A stretch of 64,000 nt of DNA from Alphaproteobacteria bacterium (GCA_018969015.1 JAGWZE010000019.1:1-64000), one strand, 5' to 3'; counted from the stretch's first letter, positions 9,193-19,085 are shown. The notes: generated by a model not told the origin, from the letters alone. Numbers and translations are program-made.

Positions 9193-9639
9193 GTGACCGA
9201 TCCCGCGCCCGATCCGCCCGAGAGCCTGGCCCGCCCCGAAAACACCGCCCGCCTCGCTCGCGGCGTGCAGCGGTTCTGGGCGGAGCTCGGCTACGCGCCG
9301 CTTCTGGAAATGCCGCTCGCCAACGGCCGCCGCGCCGACGTCGTCGCCCTCGGCCCGAAAGGGGAGATCGTCATCACCGAGATCAAATCCGGCCTCGCGG
9401 ACTACGCCGCCGACGGCAAATGGCCCGACTATCTCGACTTCTGCGATCGCTTCTTCTTCGCTGTCGACGCCGATTTCCCGCACGTCCTGATCCCGGACGA
9501 AGTCGGCCTCATCGTCGCTGACGGGTTCGGCGGCGAAATCGTGCGCGCGGCGCCGGAGACGCCGCTCGCGCCCGCCCGCCGCAAGGCGATGACGCTCGCT
9601 TTCGCCCGGCTCGCCGCGGCGCGCCTCTTCAGCGCTTGA
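9193..9639 (+). CDS. mmcB: MmcB-family DNA repair protein
   Basis: 148 residues. The core RADVVALGPKGEIVITEIKS shows the D...E-x-K arrangement of PD-(D/E)xK-like nuclease folds, as in the alphaproteobacterial MmcB family, which in Caulobacter is linked to mitomycin C resistance and translesion synthesis. GTG 9193 is chosen because upstream in-frame starts would translate the R1 repeat. The C-terminus overlaps the convergent DJ-1 gene by 11 bases. Confidence 0.85.
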   Translation: MTDPAPDPPESLARPENTARLARGVQRFWAELGYAPLLEMPLANGRRADVVALGPKGEIVITEIKSGLADYAADGKWPDYLDFCDRFFFAVDADFPHVLIPDEVGLIVADGFGGEIVRAAPETPLAPARRKAMTLAFARLAAARLFSA

Positions 9640-10300
9640 GCGCGGCCAGCTCGCCGGCGAACTCGCGGGTGCGATCGGTCCAGAAGCCGGAAACGAGGTT
9701 CATCAGAGACTCCGGCGCGCGGTCCGGGCCGCCGGCGTCGAAGGGCGGGGCGGGGTTGTACTCGAGCGCGAGCTGGATGCCCTGCGCGATCTCGGGTCCT
9801 GCGATCTCAGCGAGCACGGTGAAGGCGAAGTCGATCCCTGCGGTCACCCCGCCGCCCGTCACCACGCCGCCGTCGCGCACCACGCGCGCATCCTCGCGGA
9901 TCGCGCCGACCTCCGGCAACAGGTGGCGATAGGCCCAGTGCGTCGTCGCGCGCTTGCCCTGCAACAGCCCCGCCGCGCCGAGCACGAACGCGCCCGTGCA
10001 CACCGACGTCACGTAGCGGGCCTTTGCGCCCTGGGCGCGAACGAACGCCACGGTCTCCGCGTCGGCGATCGCGCCGGAGACGCCGAAGCCGCCGGGCACG
10101 CACACCAGATCCGCCTGCGGGCAGTCCGCGAAGGTCGTCGTGGGCACGAGCGACAATCCGCAATCGGAAGGGACGGGGTCGAGCGTCTTCGCCGCGATAT
10201 GCGTCGTTGCGCCCGGCATCCTGTGCAACACCTGCAGAGGCCCGGTAAAATCCAGCTGCGTGACGTTCGGAAACAGGACGAAAACGGTCGTGAAGGACAT
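9629..10300 (-). CDS. DJ-1/PfpI family protein
   Basis: 223-residue cytosolic DJ-1/PfpI fold protein. The nucleophile elbow is VTSVCTGAF, with the reactive Cys followed by the family's KRATTHW segment; LVCVPGG precedes it. Members are isonitrile hydratases, glyoxalases, or paralogs of the amidotransferase-like sensor domain of GlxA regulators. Its ATG overlaps the TGA of the upstream regulator (TGATG), so the two are translated together, suggesting a regulator-enzyme pair for one metabolite. Confidence 0.92.
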   Translation of the reverse strand: MSFTTVFVLFPNVTQLDFTGPLQVLHRMPGATTHIAAKTLDPVPSDCGLSLVPTTTFADCPQADLVCVPGGFGVSGAIADAETVAFVRAQGAKARYVTSVCTGAFVLGAAGLLQGKRATTHWAYRHLLPEVGAIREDARVVRDGGVVTGGGVTAGIDFAFTVLAEIAGPEIAQGIQLALEYNPAPPFDAGGPDRAPESLMNLVSGFWTDRTREFAGELAALKR

Positions 10301-11274
10301 CACAGGCTCCTTGTGCCGAAGCGCTCGCGGAACGCCGAGGGCGAAACGCCAAGCCGTTTGTGGAACGCGCGCTCGAGCGCACGCACCGAGGGAAAACCCG
10401 CCGCACGCGCGACGGCGTTGATGGGCGCCGCGTCTTCGCACAGCGCGGCGCGCGCACGCTCGACGCGCACCCGCTCCACGAACCGCGCCGGGCTGTCGCC
10501 GCCCTCGCGGGCGAACGTGCGCGTCAGCGTGCGCACCGAAACGCCGGCCACGTCCGCCATCGCAGCCACCGACCAATCCGAACCCGGACGATCGCCGATC
10601 GCGCAGGCGAGCCGCCGCAAGCGCGGATCCGAGATGTCGTCGCCGGCGTCCGGCGCCGCGAACTGGGACTGGCCGCCCGGGCGCTTGCGAAACACCACGT
10701 GCCGGCGCGCCACACTCAGCGCGACGGCCCGGCCGTGATCGACCTCGATCATCGCCAGCGCCAGGTCGATGCCCGCCGTCACGCCCGCCGAGGTCCACAC
10801 GTCGCCGTCCCGCACATAGAGCGCATCGACGTCGACCGTGACGCGCGGATAGGCGCGCGCCAAAGTCGCCGCCGCCGCCCAGTGTGTCGTCGCGCGCCGT
10901 CCGTCGAGCAGGCCGGCTTCGGCCAGGAGGAAGGCGCCCGCGCAGACCGATGCGATGCGCTCCACCTTTCCAGGCGTCGCGCGCAGGGCTGGGACGATGA
11001 GCCTGCGGCGCAGCGCGTCGCGCAGGCCCTCATCCGAACCTCCCAGCGCGAGCACGGTGTCGCGCGGGGCCCAGGCGAGGTCGTCGATGCGGCCATCCGC
11101 GTGCACGCGCAGGCCGCTCGAGGCGATCACCGGATCCTGCTCGGCGATGATCCGGACATCGTAGGCGGGCGCGCCGAGGGCCTCATTGGCGCCGCAGAAC
11201 ATCTGGTGCGGGCCGACGAGGTCGAGCGCCTGCACACCATCGAACGCAAGAAGGAGGACGCGCCGGGGTTCCAC
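10300..11274 (-). CDS. GlxA-family transcriptional regulator (DJ-1 domain plus AraC HTH)
   Basis: 324 residues. Residues 1-190 are a DJ-1/PfpI-like ligand domain with VCAGAF and RRATTHW; residues 215-315 are an AraC-type double helix-turn-helix (MADVAGVSVRTLTRTF and INAVARAAGFPSVRALERAF). It presumably activates the coupled downstream DJ-1 gene on binding an unknown effector. It is paralogous over its first half to the gene it precedes, suggesting duplication. Confidence 0.93.
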   Translation of the reverse strand: MEPRRVLLLAFDGVQALDLVGPHQMFCGANEALGAPAYDVRIIAEQDPVIASSGLRVHADGRIDDLAWAPRDTVLALGGSDEGLRDALRRRLIVPALRATPGKVERIASVCAGAFLLAEAGLLDGRRATTHWAAAATLARAYPRVTVDVDALYVRDGDVWTSAGVTAGIDLALAMIEVDHGRAVALSVARRHVVFRKRPGGQSQFAAPDAGDDISDPRLRRLACAIGDRPGSDWSVAAMADVAGVSVRTLTRTFAREGGDSPARFVERVRVERARAALCEDAAPINAVARAAGFPSVRALERAFHKRLGVSPSAFRERFGTRSL

Positions 11275-11350
11275 GGGCGCAAGCTAGCGCAGTCCATGGA
11301 CTGGCCGAAGGCCGAAGACGCGTCACTTTTGGCCAAAGCGCGCGGGCGCG

Positions 11351-11899
11351 CTATTTCGGCGCGCGCTTCGCCAGGATCCGCTGCAGCGTGCGCCGGTGCA
11401 TGTTGAGCCGCCGCGCCGTCTCCGAGACGTTGTGGCCGCACAGCTCGTAGACGCGCTGGATATGCTCCCACCGCACGCGGTCGGCCGACATCGGGTTTTC
11501 CGGCGGCGTCGGCTTGTGGCTCGGGTCGGCGAGCAGCGCCTTCACGACATCGTCGGCGTCCGCGGGTTTGGACAGGTAATCGAGGGCGCCGGCTTTGACG
11601 GCGGCGACCGCGGTGGCGATGTTGCCGTAGCCCGTCAGCATCACGACCTTGCACTCCGGCCGCCGCTTGTGGAGCTCCTCCACCACCTGCAGGCCCGATC
11701 CGTCCTCCAGCCGCAGATCGAGCACCGCGAAGGCCGGCGCCGCCACACGGGTGACGTCGATCGCCTCGCGCACGCTCGCGACGGAGGTCACGTCGAAGCC
11801 GCGCCCCTGCAATGCACGCGTCAGGCGAGTCCGGAAGGCCGCGTCGTCGTCGAGGACGAGGAGGCTCTTGTCGGGAAGATCGAGAACTGCATCCGCCAT
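11351..11899 (-). CDS. regA: RegA/ActR/PrrA-type response regulator
   Basis: 182 residues. The receiver domain has LLVLDDDAAF acidic residues, phospho-acceptor Asp in AVLDLRLEDGSG, LTGYG and Lys in LSKPAD; it is joined by a Pro-containing linker to a Fis-type HTH (NVSETARRLNMHRRTLQRIL), the nearly invariant DNA-binding region of the RegA family. The family controls photosynthesis, respiration, nitrogen and carbon genes with redox state. ATG 11899 is preferred to an upstream in-frame ATG at 11944. The cognate kinase gene lies 133 bases upstream. Confidence 0.95.
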   Translation of the reverse strand: MADAVLDLPDKSLLVLDDDAAFRTRLTRALQGRGFDVTSVASVREAIDVTRVAAPAFAVLDLRLEDGSGLQVVEELHKRRPECKVVMLTGYGNIATAVAAVKAGALDYLSKPADADDVVKALLADPSHKPTPPENPMSADRVRWEHIQRVYELCGHNVSETARRLNMHRRTLQRILAKRAPK

Positions 11900-12032
11900 C
11901 GGATCGATCCGCAAACGTCCATGCTCAGCGCTTCTGAGCCACAAGAGACTATGCGGATGATCGCAGCGGAGGGCAACTCCACTGTTTGTCGAAGATGACG
12001 TCCGCTTTGCTTGACAGGTCTAATGGCCGGTC

Positions 12033-13409
12033 TCACCCGGTCAGAGGCCGCGCCTCGATGGCGCGCCGCGGCCAGATCGACCGCACGAGCGCGCCGCCGG
12101 TCGTCGCGTTCTGGAACTCCACACGCGCGCCGCTGCGCTCCAGCAGGGTCTTGGCGATGAAGAATCCAAGCCCCAGGCCGCCGCCGGTCTGGCCGGCGCT
12201 GCGTTCGCTGACATAGGGCTCGCCCAGGCGCGGCAGGACGTTGGGCGCGAAGCCTGGGCCGTCGTCGCAGACGGTGATCTCGATCTCGACCGGCGTCCAC
12301 GTCGCCGTGACGACGACCATCGACTCTGCGAAATCGACTGCATTTTCCACGAGATTCCCGAGCCCGTGCAGGATTTCCGGCGAGCGCCGAACGTCCGGCG
12401 GCGGCGCGCCCTCGGGCACGGCGTCGCCGGCGCCGATGCGGATCTCGATCGTCTTGCCTTTGGCGTGGTGGGCGCCGATCGACTCCTCCACCAGCGCCCG
12501 CAGCGGCATCCGCTCGTGCACGACGTCGCGCGTTTCCGGTTGCGAAGACAATTGCTTGAGGATTGTGCGACACCGCTCGCTCTGGCTCACGAGAAGCTGC
12601 ACGTCCTCCTGCAAGGGCGAATCGGCGGGAAGGCCGCGGGCCATTTCCTTCGCGACGAGGTGGATGGTGGCGAGCGGCGTGCCGAGTTCGTGCGCCGCCG
12701 CCGCCGCGAGCCCGCCGAGCGCCGCCAGCCGCTGTTCCCGCGCCAGCACGGCCTGCACCGCCGCCAGGGCGATGTTGAGCCGCTCCTCCTCGGCCGCGAC
12801 GCGCCACGCATACACGCTTGTGAAGCCGAGCCCGATCAGGACCGCGGCGGCGAGGCCGGCCTGGTAGAGCGGCGGCAGGTCGAGCGCCTGTCCCGGATAC
12901 CAGGGCAGCGGCCAATGCCAGAGCGCCAGCGCGCCCACGCACACATAGGCGAGCGCGGCGAGGCCGGCCGTCGTCGATGGCCGCAGCACCGCCGCCGACA
13001 CCGCAACGGGGGCGATGAACAGCAAAAGAAACGGGTTTTCGATGCCGCCGGTCAGCGCCAGCAGCACGGCCAGCTGTACGACGTCATACGCCAGCTGCAG
13101 CGCCGCTTCCCATTCCTTGACCAGCCGCTGCGAGGGCAGGGCGATCATCAGGAAGAGGTTCAGCCAGGCGCTCGTGGCGATCACCGCCAGCGCGGCGCCG
13201 AGCGGCACATCGAAGCCGAGCACCAATTGCACGAACAGCGCCGCGCCCGATTGGCCCCCGATCGCGAGCCACCGCAGCAGCACGAGCGTGCGCAGACGCA
13301 CGCGGCCTTCGCTGGTCCAGGCCGATCCGGTCGAGGGGGCGCGATCCGCCGGCGGGCGCTCAGCGGGGCGCCGCGGCGCAGCAGAATCGGGCTCGGCGGC
13401 GATGCTCAT
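12033..13409 (-). CDS. regB: RegB/ActS/PrrB-type redox sensor histidine kinase
   Basis: 458-residue membrane kinase. About six hydrophobic segments (roughly 45-195) include GGIENPF, the conserved quinone-linked loop of RegB. Then come the H-box AHELGTPLAT, a cysteine in SERCRTIL at the position of the redox-active Cys of RegB (family knowledge), and N, G1 and G2 boxes (NLVENAVDFA, DDGPGF, GGGLGLGFFI). ATG 13409 is chosen over an in-frame start at 13496. It is transcribed toward regA and divergent from phaZ. Confidence 0.95.
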   Translation of the reverse strand: MSIAAEPDSAAPRRPAERPPADRAPSTGSAWTSEGRVRLRTLVLLRWLAIGGQSGAALFVQLVLGFDVPLGAALAVIATSAWLNLFLMIALPSQRLVKEWEAALQLAYDVVQLAVLLALTGGIENPFLLLFIAPVAVSAAVLRPSTTAGLAALAYVCVGALALWHWPLPWYPGQALDLPPLYQAGLAAAVLIGLGFTSVYAWRVAAEEERLNIALAAVQAVLAREQRLAALGGLAAAAAHELGTPLATIHLVAKEMARGLPADSPLQEDVQLLVSQSERCRTILKQLSSQPETRDVVHERMPLRALVEESIGAHHAKGKTIEIRIGAGDAVPEGAPPPDVRRSPEILHGLGNLVENAVDFAESMVVVTATWTPVEIEITVCDDGPGFAPNVLPRLGEPYVSERSAGQTGGGLGLGFFIAKTLLERSGARVEFQNATTGGALVRSIWPRRAIEARPLTG

Positions 13410-13597
13410 GAGGTTAAGGAAAACAGCGCGCGGCGGGGCAGGGCAAGCGCGCCCTTCGCCGCTCCAGGCCGGTTCAGACCGCTGGCCGGCCGGCAAACCG
13501 GTGCGCGTTTCGTCCGTTCATTCAGCGATCTGCGCCCACGGCTCGGTCAGAAACGGTTGCACGCCTGCGGCGATCCGCACGCGCCTGGAGTGCGTAA

Positions 13598-13616
13598 ACG
13601 GTTTCGTGATCACCGT
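13598..13616. promoter_or_regulatory. Small inverted repeat between regB and phaZ
   Basis: ACGGT and ACCGT arms separated by nine bases lie about 50 bases before the phaZ start and 190 bases before regB. The position suits an operator or promoter element for phaZ, but the arms are short and this could be chance. Confidence 0.3.
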
Positions 13617-13667
13617 AAGCGTACTATGACTATGGTGCGCCGCAGCACGCGCGCGGGAAGGACCGGC

Positions 13668-14951
13668 ATGCTCTATTCCCTCTACGAGCTCAATCATCTG
13701 GCGATGACGCCCTTGCGCGCCATGGCGATGGCCGGTTCGACGATCCTGCGCAGCCCCCTCAATCCGGCGGGCGACACGCACCTCGGCCGCAACCTCGCCG
13801 CCGCCGCCGACGTGTTCGAGAGCGTCACCCGCCGCTACCGCAAGCCGGAATGGAACCTGCCCACGACGCGCGTGAACAGCGTCGAAGTGCCCGTCACGCC
13901 GAAGGCCGTCTGGGCCGACGCCTGGTGCTCGCTCGTCCATTTCGAGCGCGACGAGGACGTGATCGTGAAGGCCCGCGGCGTGCGGGACGATCCGAAGGTC
14001 CTGATCGTGGCGCCGCTGTCGGGGCACTACGCCACGCTCCTGCGCGGCACGGTCGAAGCCTTCCTGCCCGAGCACGAGGTCTACATCACCGATTGGGCCG
14101 ACGCCCGGATGATCCCGCTGATGGCGGGCCGGTTCGATCTGAACGACTACGTGGATCACATCATCCACATGCTCCGCGCGCTGGGGCCGGATCTGCACGT
14201 GGTCGCGGTGTGCCAGCCCGGTCCGGCGGTGCTCGCCGCCGTCGCGCTGATGGCCGAGGACGGCGATCCGTTGCTGCCCGCATCGATGACGTTCATGGGC
14301 TCGCCGATCGACGCCCGCCGCTCGCCGACGGTCACCAACAAGCTCGCGGAGGAGAAGCCCTTCTCCTGGTTCGAGCAGCAGATGATCCACACCGTGCCGC
14401 CGATGTATCCGGGCGCGTTCCGGCGCGTGTATCCGGGCTTCGTGCAGCTCGCGAGCTTCATGGGCATGAACTGGGACCGCCACGTCGACGCGCATCGGAC
14501 CTATTTCGAGCACCTCGTCGCGGGCGACGGCGACAACGCCCAGAAGCACCGCGAATTCTACGACGAGTACCTCTCGGTCCTCGATCTCACCGAAGAGTTC
14601 TACCTGCAGACGATCCGGGACGTGTTCCAGGAGTACAAGCTCGCCCGCGGCGTGTTCGAGCACCGCGGCCACGTCGTCGATTGCAGCGCCATCCGCACCG
14701 TCGCGCTGATGACGGTGGAAGGCGAGAAGGACGACATTTCCGGCATTGGCCAGACGCAGGCCGCCCACGACATCTGCGGCAACATCCCGGCCGCGCGCCG
14801 GATCGACCACGTGCAGCAGGGCGTCGGCCACTACGGCGTGTTCAACGGCAAGCGCTTCCGCACGGAAATCTACCCCCGCATGCGCGAGTTCATGCGCACC
14901 TTCGCGCGGACGGAAACGCGCGCGCTCAAGCGGCGCCTCGTCGAAGCGTAG
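13668..14951 (+). CDS. phaZ: Intracellular polyhydroxyalkanoate depolymerase
   Basis: 427-residue alpha/beta hydrolase that mobilises intracellular PHA granules. MLYSLYELNHLAMTP at the N-terminus is typical of the alphaproteobacterial PhaZ family. The nucleophile elbow is VVAVCQPGP, where Cys replaces the Ser of the lipase box as usual for this class; DWADAR and a C-terminal His in GVGHYGVFNG complete the expected active-site regions. Start ATG 13668 has GGAAGGA upstream. The gene shares an intergenic region with regB, so redox control is possible. Confidence 0.95.
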   Translation: MLYSLYELNHLAMTPLRAMAMAGSTILRSPLNPAGDTHLGRNLAAAADVFESVTRRYRKPEWNLPTTRVNSVEVPVTPKAVWADAWCSLVHFERDEDVIVKARGVRDDPKVLIVAPLSGHYATLLRGTVEAFLPEHEVYITDWADARMIPLMAGRFDLNDYVDHIIHMLRALGPDLHVVAVCQPGPAVLAAVALMAEDGDPLLPASMTFMGSPIDARRSPTVTNKLAEEKPFSWFEQQMIHTVPPMYPGAFRRVYPGFVQLASFMGMNWDRHVDAHRTYFEHLVAGDGDNAQKHREFYDEYLSVLDLTEEFYLQTIRDVFQEYKLARGVFEHRGHVVDCSAIRTVALMTVEGEKDDISGIGQTQAAHDICGNIPAARRIDHVQQGVGHYGVFNGKRFRTEIYPRMREFMRTFARTETRALKRRLVEA

Positions 14952-14999
14952 GCGCCAACGGCCTCTCTTTCGCCGCGCGAATCAGCTTTCTTCGAAGAC

Positions 15000-15713
15000 A
15001 TGCGCGTCGCCGACGAGCCGTTCCTCACCGAGATCGAAACCATCGACGGGCGGCGCGTCCCCGTTCGCCTGACGATCAACCCGCGGGCGCGGCGCATTTC
15101 CGTGCGCATCGATCCCGTGGCGCGCGAGGCCGTGGCCGTCTCGCCCAGCAAGCGGCAGTCCGGCAAGGCGCTGGCCTTCGCCGCCTCCCGCGCCGGTTGG
15201 ATCGCGCATCAGCTGGCGCAGATCCCCGTCCGCCTCGCGTTCGAGCCGGGAGCCAAGATCCCGTTCCGGGGCGCGACCGTCGAACTCGTCCATGAACGCG
15301 GCCGCGCCGCGCCCCATCTCGATGGCGAGCGCCTGATCGCGCCGACGCCGGAAGGCGCAGACTTCGCGGGCCGCGTGAAGCGGTTCCTGGTGCAGACCGC
15401 ACGCACGGCGCTGGTGGAGCGCGTCGCCGTCCATGCCGCCACGCTTGGCGTCACGCCGAGCCGCATCACCGTGAAGGACACCCGCAGCCGCTGGGGCTCG
15501 TGCTCGACGACCGGCGCGCTGGCCTTTTCCTGGCGCGTCATTCTCGCGCCCGATCCCGTGCTCGATTACCTCGCCGCGCACGAAGTCGCGCACCTCCGCG
15601 AGATGAACCACGGCCCGAAATTCTGGGCCTGCGTGAAGGCGTGCGACCCCGACCACGCCACCGCCCGCGCCTGGCTGCGCCGTCACGGCGCGGATCTGCA
15701 CCGCGTGGGGTGA
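15000..15713 (+). CDS. YgjP-like M48-family metallopeptidase (DUF45)
   Basis: 237 residues. The N-terminal half is beta-rich with RRISVRID; the C-terminal half contains SRWGSCSTTGALAF and the zinc motif HEVAHLREMNHGPKFW near residue 194, the DUF45/YgjP signature. Probably a cytosolic metalloprotease of unknown substrate. It begins 48 bases after phaZ in the same direction and may be co-transcribed. Confidence 0.92.
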   Translation: MRVADEPFLTEIETIDGRRVPVRLTINPRARRISVRIDPVAREAVAVSPSKRQSGKALAFAASRAGWIAHQLAQIPVRLAFEPGAKIPFRGATVELVHERGRAAPHLDGERLIAPTPEGADFAGRVKRFLVQTARTALVERVAVHAATLGVTPSRITVKDTRSRWGSCSTTGALAFSWRVILAPDPVLDYLAAHEVAHLREMNHGPKFWACVKACDPDHATARAWLRRHGADLHRVG

Positions 15714-15734
15714 GGGGGAAGCAATCGTGCTCGC

Positions 15735-15858
15735 AGTTCCCCTCCCCAGCGGGGACGGGTTCGGGGTGGGGAGAGTGCGCGCCTGTCTTGCAGGTGTTGA
15801 GAAACGCGGCAGCGCGGCCCATCTCCCCCTCCCAAACCCTCCCCCGCTGGGGGAGGGC
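15735..15858. repeat. GC-rich inverted repeat R3
   Basis: Left arm TTCCCCTCCCCAGCGGGGA and right arm CCCTCCCCCGCTGGGGGAGGG flank a roughly 90-base spacer. Each arm is self-complementary and the two arms are partly related. Only one copy is seen in the window. It lies between convergent gene ends. Confidence 0.6.
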
Positions 15859-15889
15859 GTTGGGCTGCGCACGACCAGCAGCGCGCCAC

Positions 15890-15927
15890 CCCAAAAAGAA
15901 AACGCCCCGGTCTTGCGACCGGGGCGT
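15890..15927 (-). terminator. Rho-independent terminator of the BI-1 gene
   Basis: On the minus strand a GC stem (ACGCCCCGGTC paired with GACCGGGGCGT, 4-base loop, 15902-15927) is followed by a T-rich tract. It starts 26 bases past the BI-1 stop codon. Confidence 0.88.
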
Positions 15928-15952
15928 CCGTTTGATCTCGATCGACCTGATC

Positions 15953-16696
15953 TTATTCGCGATTGCCGAGGAAGCTCAGCAGGAATTGGAACAGGTTGAT
16001 GAAGTTCATGTACATCGTCAGCGCGCCGAAATTGGTCGCCACCGCCATGGCCCGGGCGTCGCCGCCGAGCTCATAGTAGGTGTACTTCAGGCGCTGCGTG
16101 TCGAACGCGGTCAGGCCCGCGAACACCAGCACGCCGATCGCGGACACCGCGAAGTGCAGGGCCGGCGACTGCAGGAAGATGTTCACCAGCGACGCCACCA
16201 CGAGGCCGATCACGCCCATGATCAGGAACGAACCGAAGCCGGTCAGGTCCTTCTTGGTCGTGTAGCCCCACAGCGAGAGCGCGCCGTAGGCCGAAGCCGT
16301 CGCGAAGAACGTCGTCGCGATCGACCCGTCCGTGTAGCGCAGGAACACCGAGCCGAGGCCGATGCCCATCAGCGACACGACCGCCCAGTACACGGCGCTC
16401 GTGCCGGCGGGCGACGGGTTACGCATCGCGAACGGCACGATCAGCAGCAGCACGAGCGGCGAAAACATCGCCGCGAGGCCCAGGATCGTCGGCGCGTAGC
16501 CGCGGGCCGTTTCGACGAAGAAAAGTTGCCGCACCGGATCGACGTTGCCGACCACATAGGCAAGCACGCCGGACAGCACGAGGCCGACGGCCATCTTGTT
16601 GAACACGCCGACCATGAAGGCGCGCAGGCCGGCGTCGACCGCCATGTCGGCGCGGCCCATCGGGATTGACCGGGCCTGAGGCGAGTAGTCGTTCAT
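15953..16696 (-). CDS. Bax inhibitor-1/YccA family membrane protein
   Basis: 247 residues with about seven hydrophobic segments and a cytosolic N-terminus, the BI-1/TMBIM topology. GLTAFDTQRLKYTYYELG near residue 195 and the C-terminal NFINLFQFLLSFLGNRE are typical. Family members are inner-membrane calcium-leak channels or regulators of FtsH-type proteolysis (YccA/YbhL). It is monocistronic with a clear terminator. Confidence 0.95.
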   Translation of the reverse strand: MNDYSPQARSIPMGRADMAVDAGLRAFMVGVFNKMAVGLVLSGVLAYVVGNVDPVRQLFFVETARGYAPTILGLAAMFSPLVLLLIVPFAMRNPSPAGTSAVYWAVVSLMGIGLGSVFLRYTDGSIATTFFATASAYGALSLWGYTTKKDLTGFGSFLIMGVIGLVVASLVNIFLQSPALHFAVSAIGVLVFAGLTAFDTQRLKYTYYELGGDARAMAVATNFGALTMYMNFINLFQFLLSFLGNRE

Positions 16697-16927
16697 CTTG
16701 ACCTCCAGACGCGTCGGCCTCCGCCATAGGGGTCCCTAGGGGTGTGCCGCCGCGATGTCCGCAAAATATGGCCCCGGCCCCGAGGGGCGCAAGCGAAGGG
16801 AGCCTGTCGCAGGGGCAGTCTCACGAAACTTTGTCCCCGGCGACGATCTTCCTGTCAGGATATGTTACCGGGCCGCGCACGGAACGCGCCCTACGTGTAG
16901 GTTACCGCACGTTTTCCATGATTCGAG

Positions 16928-19075
16928 ATGGTGATGGGCCCCCTGGATCCGACCGACCCGCCTGAAGGCGAACGCCCGGCGCAGGCGACTCCTCCGACAC
17001 CGGAGGGCGGTGACGCCGCGTCGACGCCGGAGCCGCGGCCGGCCGAATCGCGGGCGTCTCCAGCCGCCGCGACGCCGTCCTGGCGCACCCGGGCAAACCA
17101 GCTTCAGGGGCTCGCCGCCGTGGGCTGGGGCCGGCTGCGCGCCAAGATCCGCGAGGCCAACGCCATGCCGCCGATGAAGCGGCTGGCCTTCTACGGCACC
17201 TGGGGGGCTCTGGCCTTCTCGCTGCTGTGCGTCGGCTTTTTCGGCTACGTCACCTGGGGCATCCCGTCGACGAAGGACCTCTGGTCGGCCACCGACAACC
17301 CGAGCATCACCTTCGTCGACCGCACCGGCCGGGTGATTCTGCGCGAAGGCGCCAAGGACGCGCCGCCGGTCGATCTCAACACGCTGCCCGACTATGTCCC
17401 CAACGCGATCATCGCGATCGAGGACCGCCGCTTCTACAAGCATTGGGGCGTCGACGTGGGCGGCCTGGCGCGCGCGAGCGTCGAGAACCTGCAGGCCGGC
17501 CGCGTGGTGCAGGGCGGGTCGACCCTTACGCAGCAGCTGGCCAAAAACCTGTTCCTGACGCACGAGCGCACTTTCCGCCGCAAGGCCCAGGAAGTCGCGC
17601 TCGCGTTCTGGCTCGAAAGCCAGTTCAGCAAGCGCGAGATTCTCGCGCTCTATATGTCGCGCGTCTATTTCGGCGCCGGCGCGTGGGGGATCGAGGCCGC
17701 GTCCGAGCGCTATTTCGACAAGCCGGCCCGCAAGTTGTCCCTGTCCGAGGCGGCGTTGCTCGCCGGCCTTCTGAAGGCGCCGTCGAAGCTCAACCCGGCC
17801 GCCGAAGACACCGCCGCCCGCGCCCGCGCGAAGGTCGTGCTGGACGAGATGCTCCTGCAGAAGATGGTCACGCAGAAGCAGTACGACGCCGCCTTGGCCG
17901 CGCCGCTGAAGATCGCGCGGTCCAACCCGGCCGGCAATCTCGGCTACTTCCGCAACTGGATCGACGCCCAGCTGGCCGACATCATCCAGCACGACCGCGA
18001 CGACTACATCGTCGAAACCACACTGGATTTCGACGCCCAGCGCGCCGGCGAAACCGCGCTCGACGCCGCGCTCGCCAAGGACGGCAAGGCCCTGCGGCTC
18101 AGCCAGGGCGCGCTGATCGCCATGGACAGCGATGGCGGCGTGCGCGCGATGGTCGGCGGCCGCGGCTTCTCGGACAGCCAGTTCAACCGCACGACCCAGG
18201 CCCGCCGGCAGCCCGGCTCCGCCTTCAAGTACTTCATCTTCCTGGCGGCCATGCAGCAGGGCGTGTCGCCTTTCTCGGTCTGGGAAGACGCCCCGGTCAC
18301 GATCGGCGACTGGTCGCCCGGCAACTACAAGGACGAGTATCTCGGCCCGGTCACGCTGGTGACGGCCTTCGCCAAGTCCTTGAACATGGTGGCGATCCGG
18401 CTGGCCGACTCGGTCGGTCACAAGGAGGTGCTGGCGACAGCCCGGCGTCTCGGCGTGCGCTCCAAGCTCGAGGATTACCGCTCCCTGGCGCTCGGCGCCC
18501 AGGAAGTCACGCCGATCGAACTCACCGCCGCCTACGGCGCGGTCGCGAGCGGCGGCTACAAGGTCGAGCCGTTCGGCATCCTGCGCGTCCGGCGCGCGGA
18601 TGGCGAAGTCCTCTATTCCCGCAAGGCGAAGCGCGAACGCGTCATCGACGAGGAAAGCGTGCGCCGGATGAACCTGCTGATGAAGCGGGTCGTGGACGCA
18701 GGCACCGGCACGCGGGCGCGAATCAAGGGCTATGACGTCGCCGGCAAGACCGGCACCGGCAACGACTATCGCGACGCCTGGTTCGTCGGCTACTCGTCCG
18801 GCATCGTCGCCGGCGTCTGGGTCGGCAACGACAACTTCACCGAGACCAACAAGGTCACCGGCGGCCTCGTGCCGGCCGGGATCTGGCAGAGCTTCATGGT
18901 CACGGCGCTGCGGGGCGTGAAGCCCGAGCGGCTGGCCATGCCGGAGATCACGGAGCCGCCGCCGTCCCCCACCGACGTGCCGCAGGTCATGGCTCCGCTC
19001 GAACCGGGCGGCGCGCCGCTGGGCGAGCTGGAAGAGGTCGTGTCGATGCCGCCGGGGGCGGGGCCGCGCACGTAA
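16928..19075 (+). CDS. mrcA: Penicillin-binding protein 1A-type bifunctional peptidoglycan synthase
   Basis: 715 residues. A Pro-rich cytoplasmic tail (1-80) precedes one membrane helix near 90-112. The GT51 glycosyltransferase domain has [10 protein letters not shown] with catalytic Glu165 and [14 protein letters not shown]. The transpeptidase domain has acyl-acceptor Ser431 in GSAFK, AKSLNM and KTGTG at 607. It polymerises and crosslinks glycan strands in the periplasm. It is shorter than E. coli MrcA (850), and no separate OB insert is evident. A second in-frame ATG at 16934 is possible. Single gene. Confidence 0.94.
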   Translation: MVMGPLDPTDPPEGERPAQATPPTPEGGDAASTPEPRPAESRASPAAATPSWRTRANQLQGLAAVGWGRLRAKIREANAMPPMKRLAFYGTWGALAFSLLCVGFFGYVTWGIPSTKDLWSATDNPSITFVDRTGRVILREGAKDAPPVDLNTLPDYVPNAIIAIEDRRFYKHWGVDVGGLARASVENLQAGRVVQGGSTLTQQLAKNLFLTHERTFRRKAQEVALAFWLESQFSKREILALYMSRVYFGAGAWGIEAASERYFDKPARKLSLSEAALLAGLLKAPSKLNPAAEDTAARARAKVVLDEMLLQKMVTQKQYDAALAAPLKIARSNPAGNLGYFRNWIDAQLADIIQHDRDDYIVETTLDFDAQRAGETALDAALAKDGKALRLSQGALIAMDSDGGVRAMVGGRGFSDSQFNRTTQARRQPGSAFKYFIFLAAMQQGVSPFSVWEDAPVTIGDWSPGNYKDEYLGPVTLVTAFAKSLNMVAIRLADSVGHKEVLATARRLGVRSKLEDYRSLALGAQEVTPIELTAAYGAVASGGYKVEPFGILRVRRADGEVLYSRKAKRERVIDEESVRRMNLLMKRVVDAGTGTRARIKGYDVAGKTGTGNDYRDAWFVGYSSGIVAGVWVGNDNFTETNKVTGGLVPAGIWQSFMVTALRGVKPERLAMPEITEPPPSPTDVPQVMAPLEPGGAPLGELEEVVSMPPGAGPRT

Positions 19076-19085
19076 GCGCGCCGCT

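Noticed and set aside
12366-13667. A much longer N-terminal extension of phaZ
   Set aside because: The upstream part is antisense to regB and has no PhaZ similarity; ATG 13668 has a ribosome site and gives the typical MLYSLYELNH start.
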